This document shows positions 1 through 6,683 of a DNA stretch of 21,124 nt, piece after piece; the stretch's first letter is position 1; each line of letters begins with the position of its first letter. The DNA comes from a virus, in the IMG/VR virus record IMGVR_UViG_3300021092_000248, positions 1-21,124 of that record, one strand, 5' to 3'. Both the position numbers and the translations under genes were made by a program. Under the pieces are notes generated by a model. The model did not search any database. It had not been told where the DNA came from and saw only the letters and a program-made list of their open reading frames with translations.

Positions 1-134
1 TTGTATCCTTTACAGTGTTTAAATTTTCCTTCACAAGTATATTTGATATTGGAAGGATTTGTTCCTACAAATTTAGAAGCATCACTAATAGATTGAAACT
101 CTCTTAAAAAGTTTCCCTCAATATCATTAGGTTT
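1..134 (-). pseudogene. NUMOD1-like fragment of a homing-endonuclease-type gene (start-less, runs off the window)
   Basis: An open minus-strand frame follows a TAA at 135-137 and runs 44 codons to the window edge. It reads from KPNDIEGNFLREF through QSISDASKFVGTNPSNI to CEGKFKHCKGY. The pattern G-x-F-x-x-E-F-x-S-I-x-x-A-[SA], then S-N-I, then C-x-G-K and G-Y, is that of NUMOD1. This is a small helix-turn-helix DNA-binding module found in HNH and GIY-YIG homing endonucleases. The frame has no ATG, GTG or TTG before the motif. The only nearby ATG (125-127) is in another frame and stops after seven codons. The piece is therefore either a truncated or frameshifted remnant, or the end of a gene whose 5' part was lost. 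It lies directly after nrdA, where T4 carries the HNH gene mobE (between nrdA and nrdB). That position supports a mobile origin. No nuclease catalytic domain is visible here. Confidence 0.6.
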
Positions 135-145
135 TTACACTTTCG

Positions 146-2446
146 TCAAATTTTACAACTTTCGCAATCTTCCTCTTCAGCACCAGAAAGTTCTTGGAGG
201 AGTGATTGGAGATTAGGTTTCTCCTCAACTACTTCATCAGTTTTAATATCATAAGTGTTTTGATAATATGCTGTTTTCCAACCCATTTTGTAGCACATCA
301 AAAGGTCTTGTGCCATTACCGAAGTAGGAACTTCATTATCTGGGTAATTTTCTGGATTATAGGACCAGTTTCCAGAAATTGCTTGATCGAAGAACTTCTG
401 CATAACTGCAACAATATTAATATACCCAGTATTCCCAGGCATATCCCACAGCAGCGTATAATTGTTTTTAAGAGTGTGATACTGGGGAACAATTTGTTTG
501 AGTGGACCCTTCTTCGACTTCTTAACGGACAAGTATCCTCTAGGTGGTTCGATTCCATTTGTCTCATTTGACACAACGGAACTGCTCTCCGAAGGCATCT
601 GTGCGGAGAGTGTTGAGTGCCTGAGGCCGTGTTCCAGGATAGATTCTCTAAGTGATTGCCAATCATGCTCTAATGGAATAGATGAAATTTCATCAACTTC
701 TTTCTTGTATGTATCAATAGGAAGAATTCCATCAGAATACTTTGTACGACCAAAATATTCACAATGCCCCTTCTCTTTAGCAAGTTGGTTTGATGTTTTT
801 AAAAGATAAAACTGAAATGCCTCTGTTAAACTATGCACAGCATCCCATGCTTCTTGAGAAGCATAATTAAATCCAAGTTTAGCAAGATAATGGGCAAGAC
901 CAATAAAACCAATTCCAAGTGCTCTACGATTTTTAGTAAAATTTTCTGCTGCTTTTACCGGATAATTTTGATAATCAATTAGCTCCTCTAATCCACGAAC
1001 AGAAAGATCACAAAGTTCTTCAAGTTCTTCGTCAGATTTTACTTTACCAACATTAATTGCTGAAAGAATACAAGTTGCAATTTCTGCATAATTATCATCA
1101 TCAATGTGTTGAAGTGGGGAAACCGGTAAAGTTATTTCCTGACAAAGGTTTGACATTACAACTTGATCTTTAAAAGAAGAATGAGAGTTGCAGTGGTCGA
1201 TATTCATGATATAGATACGACCTGTCTCAGCACGTTCTTTGAGAAGGTTAAGAATAAGTTCTTGCGCTTTAAGAGTTTTTTTCGGAATGGTCGAATCTTT
1301 TTCATATGAAATGTAGAGGTCATCAAAACTAGGGAGTCCGAAAGAATCATAAAGTCCAGGTACATCATGTGGGGAGAAAAGCGTGATTTCACCGTCTTGA
1401 ATAAATCTTTCATAGAACAACTTACTGATTTGAATTGAGTAATCTAATTTACGAACACGATTATCTTCGGTTCCTTTATTATTTTTTAAAACAATAATGT
1501 CTTCTATTTCTTTGTGCCAGATGGGGAAGTGGACAGTTGCGCTTCCACCTCTGATGCCATTTTGAGTGCAGCATCGGACAGTTGCCTCAAACTTTTTGAG
1601 AAATGGGACAACCCCTGTGTGCTGTACTTCTCCGCCTCTGATTTTAGAGTTGATGCTCCTGATGCGACCTGCGTTGATGCCGATGCCAGCCCTTTGTGCG
1701 ACATATTTGCCAATAGCCATATCGCTGCTAAAGATACTATCGAGGGTATCATCAACATCAACGAGAACACAAGATGCAAATTGACGAAGTGGGGTTCGCA
1801 CTCCTGCCATGATGGGAGTTGGAATGTTGATTTTGTGCTTTGAGATTGCGTCATAGTACCTCCGAACATATGACATTCTGGTTTCTTTGGGGTACTCTGC
1901 AAAGATAGTCAGAGCAATCATCATATACATGAACTGTGGAGTTTCATATACACCTCCAGTACTGCGGTCCTGAACCAAATACTTATCAACTACCTGACGA
2001 AGACCAGCATACGTGAATAGATAATCACGATCATGATCAATAAAAGAATTTGCTTTATCAATTTCTTCTTGAGAATATTTGGTATAGATATTGTGATCAT
2101 AAACTTCTGCAGAAACACATTCAACAATGTGTTTCTCAAGGGTAGGAAGTTCTTTCATTCTACCATACAATTGTTTACGAACAGCAAATAAAAGAAGACG
2201 AGCTGCAACAAATTGGTAATTTGGATGGTCCAAATCAATTAGGTCAGAGGCAGAACGAATTAAAATTTCTTGAATTTCTTTAGTAGAAATTCCATCATAA
2301 AATTGAATTCCTGATGTCATTTCAACTTGACTTGCAGAGACTCCTGCAAGACCTTTACATGCCTCTTCAACCATAATATGCATCTTATCAAGGTCAAGAG
2401 ATTCAATTGATCCATTTCTCTTAACTACTTTTGTTCCGTTACTCAT
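146..2446 (-). CDS. nrdA: class Ia ribonucleotide reductase, large (alpha) subunit
   Basis: Reduces ribonucleoside diphosphates to deoxyribonucleotides for phage DNA synthesis, acting with an NrdB radical subunit that would lie downstream, outside the window. The 766-residue protein starts with an ATP-cone (roughly residues 5-90, KVVKRNGSIESLDLDKM). The finger-loop segment NLCQEI carries the expected Asn-x-Cys-x-Glu triad (N433, C435, E437). The first redox cysteine is in FASC (C226). A PSESSS phosphate-binding loop and a YYQNT radical-transfer motif follow, and the C-terminal tail ends CESCKI with the shuttle cysteine pair. I chose the ATG at 2446 over the upstream in-frame TTG. The ATG overlaps the gp61 stop codon as ATGA and has GGAAGAA just upstream. 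It is probably co-transcribed with gp61 from the promoter at 3433-3460. No intron or intein interrupts it. Confidence 0.97.
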   Translation of the reverse strand: MSNGTKVVKRNGSIESLDLDKMHIMVEEACKGLAGVSASQVEMTSGIQFYDGISTKEIQEILIRSASDLIDLDHPNYQFVAARLLLFAVRKQLYGRMKELPTLEKHIVECVSAEVYDHNIYTKYSQEEIDKANSFIDHDRDYLFTYAGLRQVVDKYLVQDRSTGGVYETPQFMYMMIALTIFAEYPKETRMSYVRRYYDAISKHKINIPTPIMAGVRTPLRQFASCVLVDVDDTLDSIFSSDMAIGKYVAQRAGIGINAGRIRSINSKIRGGEVQHTGVVPFLKKFEATVRCCTQNGIRGGSATVHFPIWHKEIEDIIVLKNNKGTEDNRVRKLDYSIQISKLFYERFIQDGEITLFSPHDVPGLYDSFGLPSFDDLYISYEKDSTIPKKTLKAQELILNLLKERAETGRIYIMNIDHCNSHSSFKDQVVMSNLCQEITLPVSPLQHIDDDNYAEIATCILSAINVGKVKSDEELEELCDLSVRGLEELIDYQNYPVKAAENFTKNRRALGIGFIGLAHYLAKLGFNYASQEAWDAVHSLTEAFQFYLLKTSNQLAKEKGHCEYFGRTKYSDGILPIDTYKKEVDEISSIPLEHDWQSLRESILEHGLRHSTLSAQMPSESSSVVSNETNGIEPPRGYLSVKKSKKGPLKQIVPQYHTLKNNYTLLWDMPGNTGYINIVAVMQKFFDQAISGNWSYNPENYPDNEVPTSVMAQDLLMCYKMGWKTAYYQNTYDIKTDEVVEEKPNLQSLLQELSGAEEEDCESCKI

Positions 2447-3411
2447 ATTTTCTTCCAAGTGGTAAATTTAAGTTTTGCAGATAATCCAGAATAGGTATTA
2501 GATTCTACTATAGATTGAACATCAAGTCCAGCTAAAACCATATCATTTATATCTTTTTGAGATATACTTAATGGCCAAATAACTATTTTTTCATTTTTTT
2601 CAATTACCCTAAGCATTCGATTGTGAATCTCTTTATTTCGTGGTTCGTTATCATAAATCCAAACAAGATCATTGATACCAATTTTTTCAAGATCACCATC
2701 AGCACCACAAAGGGCAATGCAATTTGATAGAAACGTAGAATCAAATGGACCTTCAGTAACATAAACTCTTTTAGTTTTGTCAACATCATCAAATCCATAA
2801 ATTTTTGGAGACTTATCAAAAAGCATTACGGTTATGTATTTATTTGGAGAAGAACTAAGTGCCCTTCCTTGAAATCCAACTAATACATTTTTATAAAAAA
2901 GAGGAATAATAATCCTTTGTTCATCATGAGCAGTCGATTCAAAAGTGGGTTTTAATGAATTAGTCCACTCTTTAAATTTTTCAACATAATAAAACTTTTC
3001 TGGATTTAAATTTCTTTTCTCCAGATATTCTTTTGAAATAACATTCGAAGATGCTTTTGGCAAATTTATAGAAATTTTAAACTTTGGTTGTTCAAAGTGA
3101 AATACTGGAGTTTCTGTAGTAAAATTTTTCCCAGTATGTCCTTCTTTAAATTTTTCAAGTGTATATTGTTTATATAAATTAATATCAATCTTCTTTATAA
3201 AATTGTTTAAAGATATATTTACTCCACAATTATGACACTTAAAATTAATATTATTTTTTACTTGATAAAAATATCCCCGTGCCTTGTTTTTGTTCCTTTG
3301 AGAGTCTCCACAAATCGGGCAACGAAAATTATAAAGTCCAGATTTTACTCTCTTAAATTTTTGTAGACGAGGTGATAACAAATTAATATACTTGTCATCG
3401 ATAAAGTCCAT
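2443..3411 (-). CDS. 61: T4 gp61-like DNA primase
   Basis: Synthesises RNA primers on the lagging strand in complex with the gp41 helicase. The N-terminus has a zinc-binding module with CPIC (residues 31-34) and CHNC (59-62). A TOPRIM domain follows, with the acidic glutamate in VYVTEGPFD and the acidic cluster in WIYDNEP. The length of 322 aa is close to the T4 primase. I chose ATG 3411 over the TTG at 3450. The sigma-70 promoter at 3433-3460 predicts an RNA start near 3426, which would exclude the longer form. The predicted leader is only about 15 nt and has no clear Shine-Dalgarno. The stop overlaps the nrdA start (ATGA), so primase and nucleotide supply are translationally coupled. The gene is separated from its helicase partner gp41 by the whole late block. 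Confidence 0.93.
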   Translation of the reverse strand: MDFIDDKYINLLSPRLQKFKRVKSGLYNFRCPICGDSQRNKNKARGYFYQVKNNINFKCHNCGVNISLNNFIKKIDINLYKQYTLEKFKEGHTGKNFTTETPVFHFEQPKFKISINLPKASSNVISKEYLEKRNLNPEKFYYVEKFKEWTNSLKPTFESTAHDEQRIIIPLFYKNVLVGFQGRALSSSPNKYITVMLFDKSPKIYGFDDVDKTKRVYVTEGPFDSTFLSNCIALCGADGDLEKIGINDLVWIYDNEPRNKEIHNRMLRVIEKNEKIVIWPLSISQKDINDMVLAGLDVQSIVESNTYSGLSAKLKFTTWKKI

Positions 3412-3432
3412 AATTAAAACTTGACTGACGTT

Positions 3433-3460
3433 ATCATAACACGTTATCAAAAAAAGTCAA
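3433..3460 (-). promoter_or_regulatory. sigma-70-type promoter for gp61-nrdA
   Basis: On the minus strand TTGACT (3455-3460) is followed after 16 bases by TATGAT (3433-3438). Both boxes match consensus at 5 of 6 positions. The predicted start is about 15 bases before the gp61 ATG. The -35 box sits in the loop of an A7/T7 inverted repeat (3449-3470). An imperfect operator-like element covers the -10 region: the dyad ATAACGTGTTAT and two copies of GATAACGT. Confidence 0.72.
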
Positions 3461-3577
3461 CCATTTTTTTCCTTACACACAGAAGTAATAATGGATGTCC
3501 ATTTAACTACGGAATTTGTCAGTTTTTGTAGGGAATAAATTGAAATTTTCTTTGCTGATTTATATTCTTTTTTCATT

Positions 3578-3592
3578 TGGCATTTTGTGCCA
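3578..3592 (-). terminator. hairpin downstream of the XhlA-like gene (possible weak terminator)
   Basis: The inverted repeat TGGCA-CAAAA-TGCCA lies 8 bases beyond the stop codon. It is not followed by a T-run on the minus strand (AATGAAAAAAG follows). It could be a transcript-end stabiliser or a factor-dependent stop rather than an intrinsic terminator. A 9-base direct repeat, CTGATTTAT on the plus strand, flanks it at 3555-3563 and 3594-3602. Apart from the gp61 promoter and a short dyad at 3490-3503, I see nothing else in 3412-3599. Confidence 0.3.
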
Positions 3593-3599
3593 GACTGAT

Positions 3600-4016
3600 T
3601 TATTTAGAATATTGATTGGTAATTTTATTATGCTCTTGCATTCCTGCGGGAGTCCACCAACCAGAAGCAAGTGTTGATATTGATGTTGCAAGAATTGCCA
3701 ATATAACTCCACACCCTATTGTCATCCATTTAATCTTTTTAATTTCTTTGATTTCATTTTCAATGTCAGACATTCTATGAGATACTAGAGAATGTTCTTT
3801 ACTATTTTCATCTTTCAAATCATCAATCATCTTAATAATAAGATTATCAGATTTATTACATTGCTCGATTCTTTCTTCATGAACAGCAAGCATTTTGCTG
3901 ATGTTTGAATTTACATCACTTAATTTTGAAATTGCATCATCTATCTTAGAAACAAAATTGGCAAAGTCCAAAAGCTTTTGCTCAAGAACTGCTATTTTTA
4001 CTGATTCATCTGACAT
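3600..4016 (-). CDS. XhlA-like coiled-coil protein with C-terminal membrane segment
   Basis: The 138-residue protein has a long heptad-rich helical region (about residues 5-100, with AVLEQKLLDF and SKMLAVHEERIEQ). One hydrophobic segment, MTIGCGVILAILATSISTLA, follows at about 103-122, and then a short polar tail. This layout resembles the hemolysin XhlA family and a conserved cyanomyovirus protein, both tied to lysis or membrane association. The family assignment is from remembered pattern, not a search. The start is uncertain. ATG 4016 has AGAAG upstream and fits the family's usual MS start. GTG codons at 4052 and 4043 are also possible; the latter has AGAGAGG eight bases upstream, and both fit better the short leader expected from the late promoter at 4087-4094. 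Confidence 0.7.
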   Translation of the reverse strand: MSDESVKIAVLEQKLLDFANFVSKIDDAISKLSDVNSNISKMLAVHEERIEQCNKSDNLIIKMIDDLKDENSKEHSLVSHRMSDIENEIKEIKKIKWMTIGCGVILAILATSISTLASGWWTPAGMQEHNKITNQYSK

Positions 4017-4085
4017 TTCTTCTAAGCAAAGTGTAAGCAACACAAATTTCACCTCTCTAATTAATGTGAATAACTAAGGTTAATA

Positions 4086-4298
4086 CTATTTATTTTTTAT
4101 ATTATTTACCCATTTTTTATAGGTTTTTGGAACCTTTCTATTGTCAACTTTTCCTCTTCTCATAAACTTCATAAGAGGATCAAAACCAGCAACTGGTCCT
4201 TTTGGATCTGCAGAACCACCACATCCACCGCTGCCAGCCGGTACATTTGCAACCATTTGCTCTCTAACTAATTTGATGAACCTATCAATTCTTTTCAT
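4086..4298 (-). CDS. small conserved phage protein, Gly-rich linker and basic C-terminus
   Basis: This 70-aa protein has a helical, positively charged N-terminus (MKRIDRFIKLVREQM), a glycine/cysteine/proline stretch (PAGSGGCGGSADPKGP) and a basic tail (MRRGKVDNRKVPKTYKKW). The pattern resembles small proteins I associate with T4-like cyanophages, but I cannot name a function. It lies one base after the stop of the 125-aa gene (TAA-C-ATG), so it is co-expressed with it. Its distal codons overlap the late promoter of the next gene (4087-4094). The MK..xFI N-terminus loosely recalls the capsid-targeting type seen at 7925 and 16751, but it lacks the I/L-x-E cleavage site at the right place. Confidence 0.7.
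   Translation of the reverse strand: MKRIDRFIKLVREQMVANVPAGSGGCGGSADPKGPVAGFDPLMKFMRRGKVDNRKVPKTYKKWVNNIKNK
4087..4094 (-). promoter_or_regulatory. T4-type late promoter box (AATAAATA)
   Basis: The minus strand reads AATAAATA, matching the NATAAATA form of the T4 late promoter. It sits at the very end of the 70-aa gene, about 35 to 70 bases upstream of the candidate starts of the XhlA-like gene. Position supports it, but the motif is short and the region AT-rich. Confidence 0.45.
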
Positions 4299-4299
4299 G

Positions 4300-4677
4300 T
4301 TAGTTGTAGATTTTTTCCAATTCCACTAAACAAGTCTCATCAACAGGTATATTATGAATATAACATTTAGGGTATTCTGGCAATCTATCCAAAAATAAAA
4401 TAAATGTTTTCATTACAGACCACAACTCTTTTTCTATTTTATAGAATAACATTGGGGTTGCTGCATCTCCAAAAATATTATAAAGAATAATAAAATGATT
4501 GAGTAATAAATGAGTTTTCAGAATACCCGTATTTTTGTATTTTTTAAGAAGACGTTTAATATATTTAAAGTGATTTAAATCTTTATCAAAATCTTCCTTT
4601 GTTACAGCCTGGGGATTGTGATAGTACTTAATTGCAAAAAGAATAAAATTATTCTCATTCAATTCATCAAATAACAT
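4300..4677 (-). CDS. conserved T4-like phage protein of unknown function
   Basis: The 125-residue, mostly helical protein has the segments FDELNENNFILFAIKYY, DFDKDLNHFKYIKRLLKKY, LLLNHFIILYNIFGDAATPM and a C-terminal PEYPKCYIHNIPVDE. I recognise this pattern as a widespread small protein of T4-like myoviruses with no established function. I see no catalytic motif or signal peptide. The hydrophobic stretch LLLNHFIILYNIFG is more likely a buried helix than a membrane span. It begins six bases after the stop of the 172-aa structural candidate and ends one base before the 70-aa gene. The three therefore form one late transcription unit started from 5235-5242. Confidence 0.8.
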   Translation of the reverse strand: MLFDELNENNFILFAIKYYHNPQAVTKEDFDKDLNHFKYIKRLLKKYKNTGILKTHLLLNHFIILYNIFGDAATPMLFYKIEKELWSVMKTFILFLDRLPEYPKCYIHNIPVDETCLVELEKIYN

Positions 4678-4683
4678 ATATTA

Positions 4684-5202
4684 TCAAGCTGGTGGATAAA
4701 GTGGTACATTTCCAGTAGTGATTCCAGACATTGCAACAAGAGTCTCAGTTTTAACTCTTAAAGCGCCCGTATTATCATTATAGGTAGTAACACCAACCCA
4801 TCCCTGATGAGTCAAAGCATATGAGGTAGTTTGAGCAGCATTTGTTCCTGCAGATTCAACACCGTAAATGTATGGTTCATAACCAGTATTTGTCTGACTC
4901 CAACGACTATCCCACGTAGTATACTTTGGAAGTTGACTAATTTGAAAATCAGTGCTTGCAATAGAAGCACCACTCAATCCTGAAGTGGAAGCAATTGACA
5001 ATTGAGTAGTGCTTGCAATACCGACGACAATTGCATCTCCAAAATAAGTTCCACCAACAACACCAAAACGAATTACATCACCAGTTGCTGCTGCACCAAC
5101 TTGACCAAATGTGGTCCCCGATCCAGTGACTATAAGAGTGGTGTAATTAAGTGATACTGTTCCACCAGAACCCTTAGCATCATTATTTCCCCAGAGTGCC
5201 AT
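4684..5202 (-). CDS. probable virion structural protein (beta-rich, Gly/Thr/Ser-rich)
   Basis: The 172-aa protein starts MALWGNNDAKGSGGTVSLN. It is rich in Gly, Thr, Ser and Ala with alternating hydrophobics, as expected for a beta-structured tail or decoration protein. Examples are TLIVTGSGTTFG, GDVIRFGVVGGTYFGDAIVVGI and STTQLSIASTSGLSGASIAS. The central WDSRWSQTNTGYEPYIYGVES and the ending TTGNVPLYPPA match a protein I associate with cyanomyovirus structural genes; its exact position in the virion is unknown. AGGAAG lies a few bases before the ATG. It has the best late-promoter context in the window: TATAAATA at 5235-5242, about 30 bases upstream, fused to a terminator. This suggests strong late expression. 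Confidence 0.8.
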   Translation of the reverse strand: MALWGNNDAKGSGGTVSLNYTTLIVTGSGTTFGQVGAAATGDVIRFGVVGGTYFGDAIVVGIASTTQLSIASTSGLSGASIASTDFQISQLPKYTTWDSRWSQTNTGYEPYIYGVESAGTNAAQTTSYALTHQGWVGVTTYNDNTGALRVKTETLVAMSGITTGNVPLYPPA

Positions 5203-5234
5203 GTTTCTTCCTGTAAAAAATTATTTGCTATGAA

Positions 5235-5242
5235 TATTTATA
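5235..5242 (-). promoter_or_regulatory. T4-type late promoter TATAAATA
   Basis: A perfect TATAAATA on the minus strand, 32 bases upstream of the 172-aa gene's ATG. Its first T is the last T of the terminator T-run at 5242-5248, so termination and late initiation share bases. Confidence 0.75.
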
Positions 5243-5274
5243 AAAAAAAGAGACCTTAATATTAAGGTCTCTTT
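5242..5274 (-). terminator. intrinsic terminator after the 61-aa gene
   Basis: A 28-bp perfect palindrome (5247-5274, halves AAAGAGACCTTAAT and ATTAAGGTCTCTTT) is followed on the minus strand by a continuous T-run. The hairpin is strong and lies 17 bases beyond the stop codon of the upstream gene. On the plus strand no T-run follows beyond TTT, so it acts on minus-strand transcripts. Confidence 0.9.
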
Positions 5275-5291
5275 GGATTAATTAATCAATC

Positions 5292-5477
5292 TCAGGGGGT
5301 TGGATCTACCGCACCCTTTTTCTTAAGATGTTGTTGAATTTTAAGAATTACTAATGATGCAATTCCATTTGCCTTAACTTTAGGAATTGCGCCAAGAAGT
5401 TCTGAAACGATCAAAAGAAGTGTAGCTACGGTTGCCTCATTAGCAACAATCCAAGCCCAGATAAGTCCTACAGACAT
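5292..5477 (-). CDS. small single-span membrane protein, holin-like
   Basis: The 61-aa protein has a hydrophobic N-terminal half (LIWAWIVANEATVATLLLIVSE, about residues 5-30). A short loop, a second moderately hydrophobic stretch (ANGIASLVILKIQQ) and a basic tail (HLKKKG) follow. Size, one or two spans and a positive C-terminus fit phage holins or holin-like membrane peptides. The sequence alone does not prove this. AGAGG lies seven bases before the ATG. It is preceded by a late-promoter-like CTAAATA (5508-5514) and followed by the strong terminator at 5242-5274, so it may be expressed alone as a monocistronic late message. The XhlA-like gene 1.3 kb downstream could be a functional partner. 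Confidence 0.65.
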   Translation of the reverse strand: MSVGLIWAWIVANEATVATLLLIVSELLGAIPKVKANGIASLVILKIQQHLKKKGAVDPTP

Positions 5478-5507
5478 AATAACCTCTGTGTGAAGAGCAT
5501 CCTGTCT

Positions 5508-5514
5508 TATTTAG
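5508..5514 (-). promoter_or_regulatory. variant late-promoter box (CTAAATA)
   Basis: CTAAATA on the minus strand lies about 30 bases upstream of the 61-aa gene, the same spacing as the TATAAATA boxes. It is a one-base variant of the late motif, so support is positional only. Confidence 0.3.
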
Positions 5515-5517
5515 CAA

Positions 5518-6669
5518 TCAATCGAATCTTGAACCAATTTTTTGTTGCTGCGACAATTCTCTTCTAGACCTTCGTAAGGCCACTTTATGTGCCGGATCTT
5601 GTACACCAGATCCAGGTTCTCCAGCAACTGGTGGTTTTTCTCCACGAACTTTTGGTTTCTGTCTTGAACCACCATAGTTATATCCAGGAAGTTTATTTCT
5701 TTCTTTGACTTTAGGATTTCCACCCTCTACAGATGGACGACCAGTTTTAACATTTTTTTCAGTTTCCTTAGCATATCTTGTTCTTTCATTAACTAGTTCA
5801 CCTTCTGGTTCATATCCAGCAGAAATAGAAGGATCACTTCCCTTAGGTGCAGATCGGAGTGCTTGAAGTTTTCTTTGAAGAATTTGAACTTCTTGTTGTC
5901 GTATTCTATCTTGTTGTTGAGATTGTTTTTTATCTTTATCTGCGGTTACAACTTCTTTTTCCTTTTCTTGTCCAACCATAGATTGCTCAACTGCATATCT
6001 TCTATCAGATTTTGAGGTGTCCATTCCCTCCTTTGCTCTTTTAGTAGCAGTTGCGTACATCACTTCCTTCCAACGAGATCCATATCTCTTCTTAAGATCT
6101 GATGTACTTTTTTTCATTCCAGTTACAATTCTTTCTTTTTCCTTTTTCTCAGAAGTATCAAGTGCTCTTTCAACAATAAAATCAAATTCATCAATTTCAA
6201 CCATTTCAATGAGTTCACCACCAAGTTCTTCAACTGCTTCTTTCATTTCTGGATTAATAATGATTTTATTATTGACCTTTTTTTCTTTAATTTTTTTTTC
6301 AGCCTCAATATCATCCATAACTTCAGAAAGATCTTGTCTCCAATCCGAATATCCCTCCTTTACGTTTTTCTTTGCAATTGCTTTTCCAACTGCTTTTCTT
6401 CTGTTGTGAAGATACTTATCAGTCTTATCATGATCTCCATCATTATCAATGTCTTTATCTTCTTTACCAACAGGATCTAATGCTTCATCAACACCCATAG
6501 CCTTTCTGGCAGACTTTACCATATCTTTATGTGCCTTTGTCTTCATCATTTCTTTACGTGCCTTTTCATTTTCTTCAGCACGTTTCTTCATATCCGATTC
6601 AAGATATGAAGACTCAGCAACCTGCTCTAAATAAACTTTAGAAATGTCGTTAAGAATATTCATTGACAT
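5518..6669 (-). CDS. K/E-rich probable internal or prohead-associated protein with Ca-binding-type loop
   Basis: The 383-aa protein is dominated by Lys, Glu, Gln and Arg and is predicted largely helical or disordered. The N-terminus ([21 protein letters not shown]) contains several L/I-x-E sites of the type cut by the T4 prohead protease gp21. A 12-residue loop D73[11 protein letters not shown]84 has the spacing of an EF-hand/dockerin calcium loop, followed by [17 protein letters not shown]. The middle has Q/K/R-rich coiled coil ([19 protein letters not shown]). The C-terminal 90 residues are Pro/Gly/Lys-rich and basic, which suits DNA or scaffold contact. I know similar low-complexity proteins from cyanomyovirus genomes, but no function is proven. 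Starts at 6669 or 6663 are equally possible, and no clear Shine-Dalgarno is seen. Confidence 0.7.
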   Translation of the reverse strand: MSMNILNDISKVYLEQVAESSYLESDMKKRAEENEKARKEMMKTKAHKDMVKSARKAMGVDEALDPVGKEDKDIDNDGDHDKTDKYLHNRRKAVGKAIAKKNVKEGYSDWRQDLSEVMDDIEAEKKIKEKKVNNKIIINPEMKEAVEELGGELIEMVEIDEFDFIVERALDTSEKKEKERIVTGMKKSTSDLKKRYGSRWKEVMYATATKRAKEGMDTSKSDRRYAVEQSMVGQEKEKEVVTADKDKKQSQQQDRIRQQEVQILQRKLQALRSAPKGSDPSISAGYEPEGELVNERTRYAKETEKNVKTGRPSVEGGNPKVKERNKLPGYNYGGSRQKPKVRGEKPPVAGEPGSGVQDPAHKVALRRSRRELSQQQKIGSRFD

Positions 6670-6683
6670 AAGTATAAGTGTTT

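Noticed and set aside
120-153. TTGACG with TGATAT 17 bases on at the end of nrdA
   Set aside because: The -10 matches only 3 of 6 positions and no intact gene follows in the window.
206-809. Plus-strand ORFs opposite nrdA
   Set aside because: NrdA motifs lie on the minus strand; the plus frames have no recognisable domain and are shadows.
3490-3503. Dyad AATGGATGTCCATT between the XhlA-like gene and gp61
   Set aside because: It is short, without T-run or link to a promoter box; not enough to call an operator or terminator.
4118-4149. TTGACA and TATAAA inside the 70-aa gene
   Set aside because: The spacing is about 20 bases, too long for a sigma-70 promoter.
6017-6634. Plus-strand Ser/Leu/Ile-rich ORFs opposite the 383-aa gene
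   Set aside because: They are the reverse reading of a K/E-rich gene, which always gives hydrophobic, serine-rich frames. No start signals are seen.
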